Of a DNA stretch of 7,107 nucleotides, positions 5,842 through 7,107 are shown in pieces. Every line of letters starts with the position of its first letter. Positions within the stretch are counted from its first letter, which is position 1. The stretch covers positions 1-7,107 of the forward strand of contig CAKVJE010000087.1 of assembly GCA_934754735.1 (NCBI GenBank). Reading direction: 5' to 3'. The DNA is from an uncultured Candidatus Melainabacteria bacterium. Lineage in GTDB: Bacteria > Cyanobacteriota > Vampirovibrionia > Gastranaerophilales > Gastranaerophilaceae. The position numbers were made by a program, and so were the translations under genes. The notes beneath the pieces were generated by a model. The model was not told the DNA's origin. It worked only from the letters and a program-made list of their open reading frames with translations, and made no database searches.

Positions 5842-7092
5842 TTAATTGATATCAGACGCTTTCAAACCGAACAACGCCGGATGAGTCAATTTGCCTGTAC
5901 CGAAGATTAAGTGCATGAAGTTCTTTGTAATAGTGATAGCACTAAACATAGAAACCATAACACCAACAGCAAGAGTTAAAGCAAAACCTTTAACAATACT
6001 TGTACCGCAGCAATAAAGAATTGCGCAAGTAATGATTGTTGTCATATTAGAGTCAAAAATACTTGTAAATGCTCTATCAAAACCTGAATTAATTGCCGTA
6101 AATAATGTTCTACCGGCTCTCAATTCTTCTTTTGTTCTTTCAAAAATAAGAATGTTAGCATCAACTGCCATACCGATACTAAGGATAAAACCAGCGATAC
6201 CGGCAAGAGTCAATGTAATTGGAATAGCTTTGAATAAAGCAAATAACATCAAACCGTAAATTACAAGTGCCAAATCGGCAATCAAACCCGGTGCTCTATA
6301 ATAAGCTGCCATAAACAACATTACAAAGCCTAAACCAATAATACCCGCAATCTTAGATTTTGCGATACTATCTGCACCAAGAGTTGGCCCAACTGTATTT
6401 TCTTCAATAATCTTAGCCGGAACAGGTAAAGCACCTGCATTTAACAAGTCAACTGTTTTTTTAGCTTCTTCATAAGCAAAACCACTGTCTCCGCCTGAGA
6501 TTTGAGCTCTACCACCTGTAATCGGTTCTCTAATTACAGGCGCTGATTGTAATTCACCGTTAAAGAAGATTGCCATTTGTTGACCTACAAGTTTTTTTGT
6601 TAAATCTGCAAATTTCTTTGTGCCTTCGCCGTTGAATTCCAAGTCTACAACCCATTGACCGTTTTGAGAATTTGTACTCAAGTTAGCTTTTGATAAATCT
6701 TTACCTGTCAAACCTGTTGCAACCCACTCCATTTCGCCATCTTTCATAACAGGTTTTCTGAAATCAAGCTCAGCAGTTTCACCCAAGTATTCTTTTGCTT
6801 GGTTCAAGTCAGAAACGTCAGGAATTTCGATTACAAGTCTTTTGTCGCCTGCTCTTTGTACCACAGTTTCTGATACACCGAGTTTGTTAACCCTGTTTTC
6901 AATCGCAAACTGCAAACTCGCCATCATATCAGGCGTAATTTGTGCGATTGTGTCTGTTGTTTGAGCTTCAAGAACAAGTCTTGAACCGCCAACAAGGTCT
7001 AAACCCAGTTTTGTAGGCTTAACGCAAATCGTTATTATAGACGCAATAACAATTACGACAATCGCCCAAAACATAATCAGTTTGTTCTTCAT
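5842..7092 (-). CDS. secD: Protein translocase subunit SecD
   Basis: SecD is the partner of SecF in the proton-driven complex that aids Sec-dependent export. The 416 residues contain an N-terminal membrane segment (about 7-23), the GLDLVGGS motif (30-37), a periplasmic region with the P1-type domain (about 55-225, including LNAGALPVPAKIIEENTVG), and then membrane segments at about 247-264, 268-289, 294-315, 344-362 and 368-388. The signature GMAVDANILIFERTKEEL (307-324) and the conserved GFDRAF (337-342) are intact. AAGGAG (7102-7107, minus strand) lies 9 nt before the ATG at the very edge of the window and fixes the start. The C-terminus ends in KASDIN at an apparently early stop (see the tail at 5785-5841), but all membrane parts are present, so function should be kept. 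It is the first gene of the secD-secF pair visible here; its promoter lies beyond the window. Confidence 0.97.
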   Translation of the reverse strand: MKNKLIMFWAIVVIVIASIITICVKPTKLGLDLVGGSRLVLEAQTTDTIAQITPDMMASLQFAIENRVNKLGVSETVVQRAGDKRLVIEIPDVSDLNQAKEYLGETAELDFRKPVMKDGEMEWVATGLTGKDLSKANLSTNSQNGQWVVDLEFNGEGTKKFADLTKKLVGQQMAIFFNGELQSAPVIREPITGGRAQISGGDSGFAYEEAKKTVDLLNAGALPVPAKIIEENTVGPTLGADSIAKSKIAGIIGLGFVMLFMAAYYRAPGLIADLALVIYGLMLFALFKAIPITLTLAGIAGFILSIGMAVDANILIFERTKEELRAGRTLFTAINSGFDRAFTSIFDSNMTTIITCAILYCCGTSIVKGFALTLAVGVMVSMFSAITITKNFMHLIFGTGKLTHPALFGLKASDIN

Positions 7093-7107
7093 CTATATGT
7101 ACTCCTT

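Noticed and set aside
6032..6259. 75-codon open frame on the plus strand
   Set aside because: It is antisense to the strongly conserved membrane part of secD and has a translation expected from the complement of that gene.

Overview
The window is AT-rich DNA, probably from a bacterium with a Gram-negative-type envelope. It carries an MCE/MlaD-family lipid-transport protein and separate secD and secF genes, uses standard AAGGA-type ribosome binding sites, and is A/T-biased throughout. This would fit a host-associated lineage such as the gut Melainabacteria (Gastranaerophilales), but that placement is an inference; no rRNA or marker in the window settles it.

Layout from left to right. Bases 1-178 hold a compact array of three predicted RNA hairpins of no recognised family, then the leader of the MlaD-family gene (179-1534, +). 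A perfect 16-bp hairpin (1551-1586) lies between its stop and the convergent stop of a secreted protein of unknown function (1588-2319, -). Behind that gene on the same strand is a small XRE-type regulator (2384-2716, -). A 260-bp divergent intergenic region with short palindromes and candidate promoters separates the regulator from an unrecognised 289-residue protein (2977-3846, +), which has one EF-hand-type calcium loop and a beta-rich tail.

The accessory core is 3867-4640. A REP-associated tyrosine transposase (RAYT, 3972-4511, -) sits between two copies of a ~100-bp repeat. Each copy is a head-to-head pair of REP hairpins bearing the 5' GTAG foot that is the hallmark of RAYT substrates, with a short palindrome in the middle. 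The two REPs nearest the gene belong to perfect 30-bp inverted repeats, giving a 627-bp cassette (3942-4568). The outermost REP also looks like the transcription terminator of secF.

The right third is the Sec translocon motor operon on the minus strand, secD (5842-7092) then secF (4656-5606). These genes are normally close together. Here 235 bp separate them, filled by a second and different inverted-repeat element (5651-5777) built from a TGAAT-rich octamer. secD also seems to stop 18 codons early: the same frame continues beyond its TAA with protein-like sequence to a second TAA at 5785-5787, just outside the repeat.

The main points of interest are the self-contained REP/RAYT unit with its targets, the repeat inside the secD-secF operon, the short secD end, and the structured RNA-like region before the MlaD-family gene.
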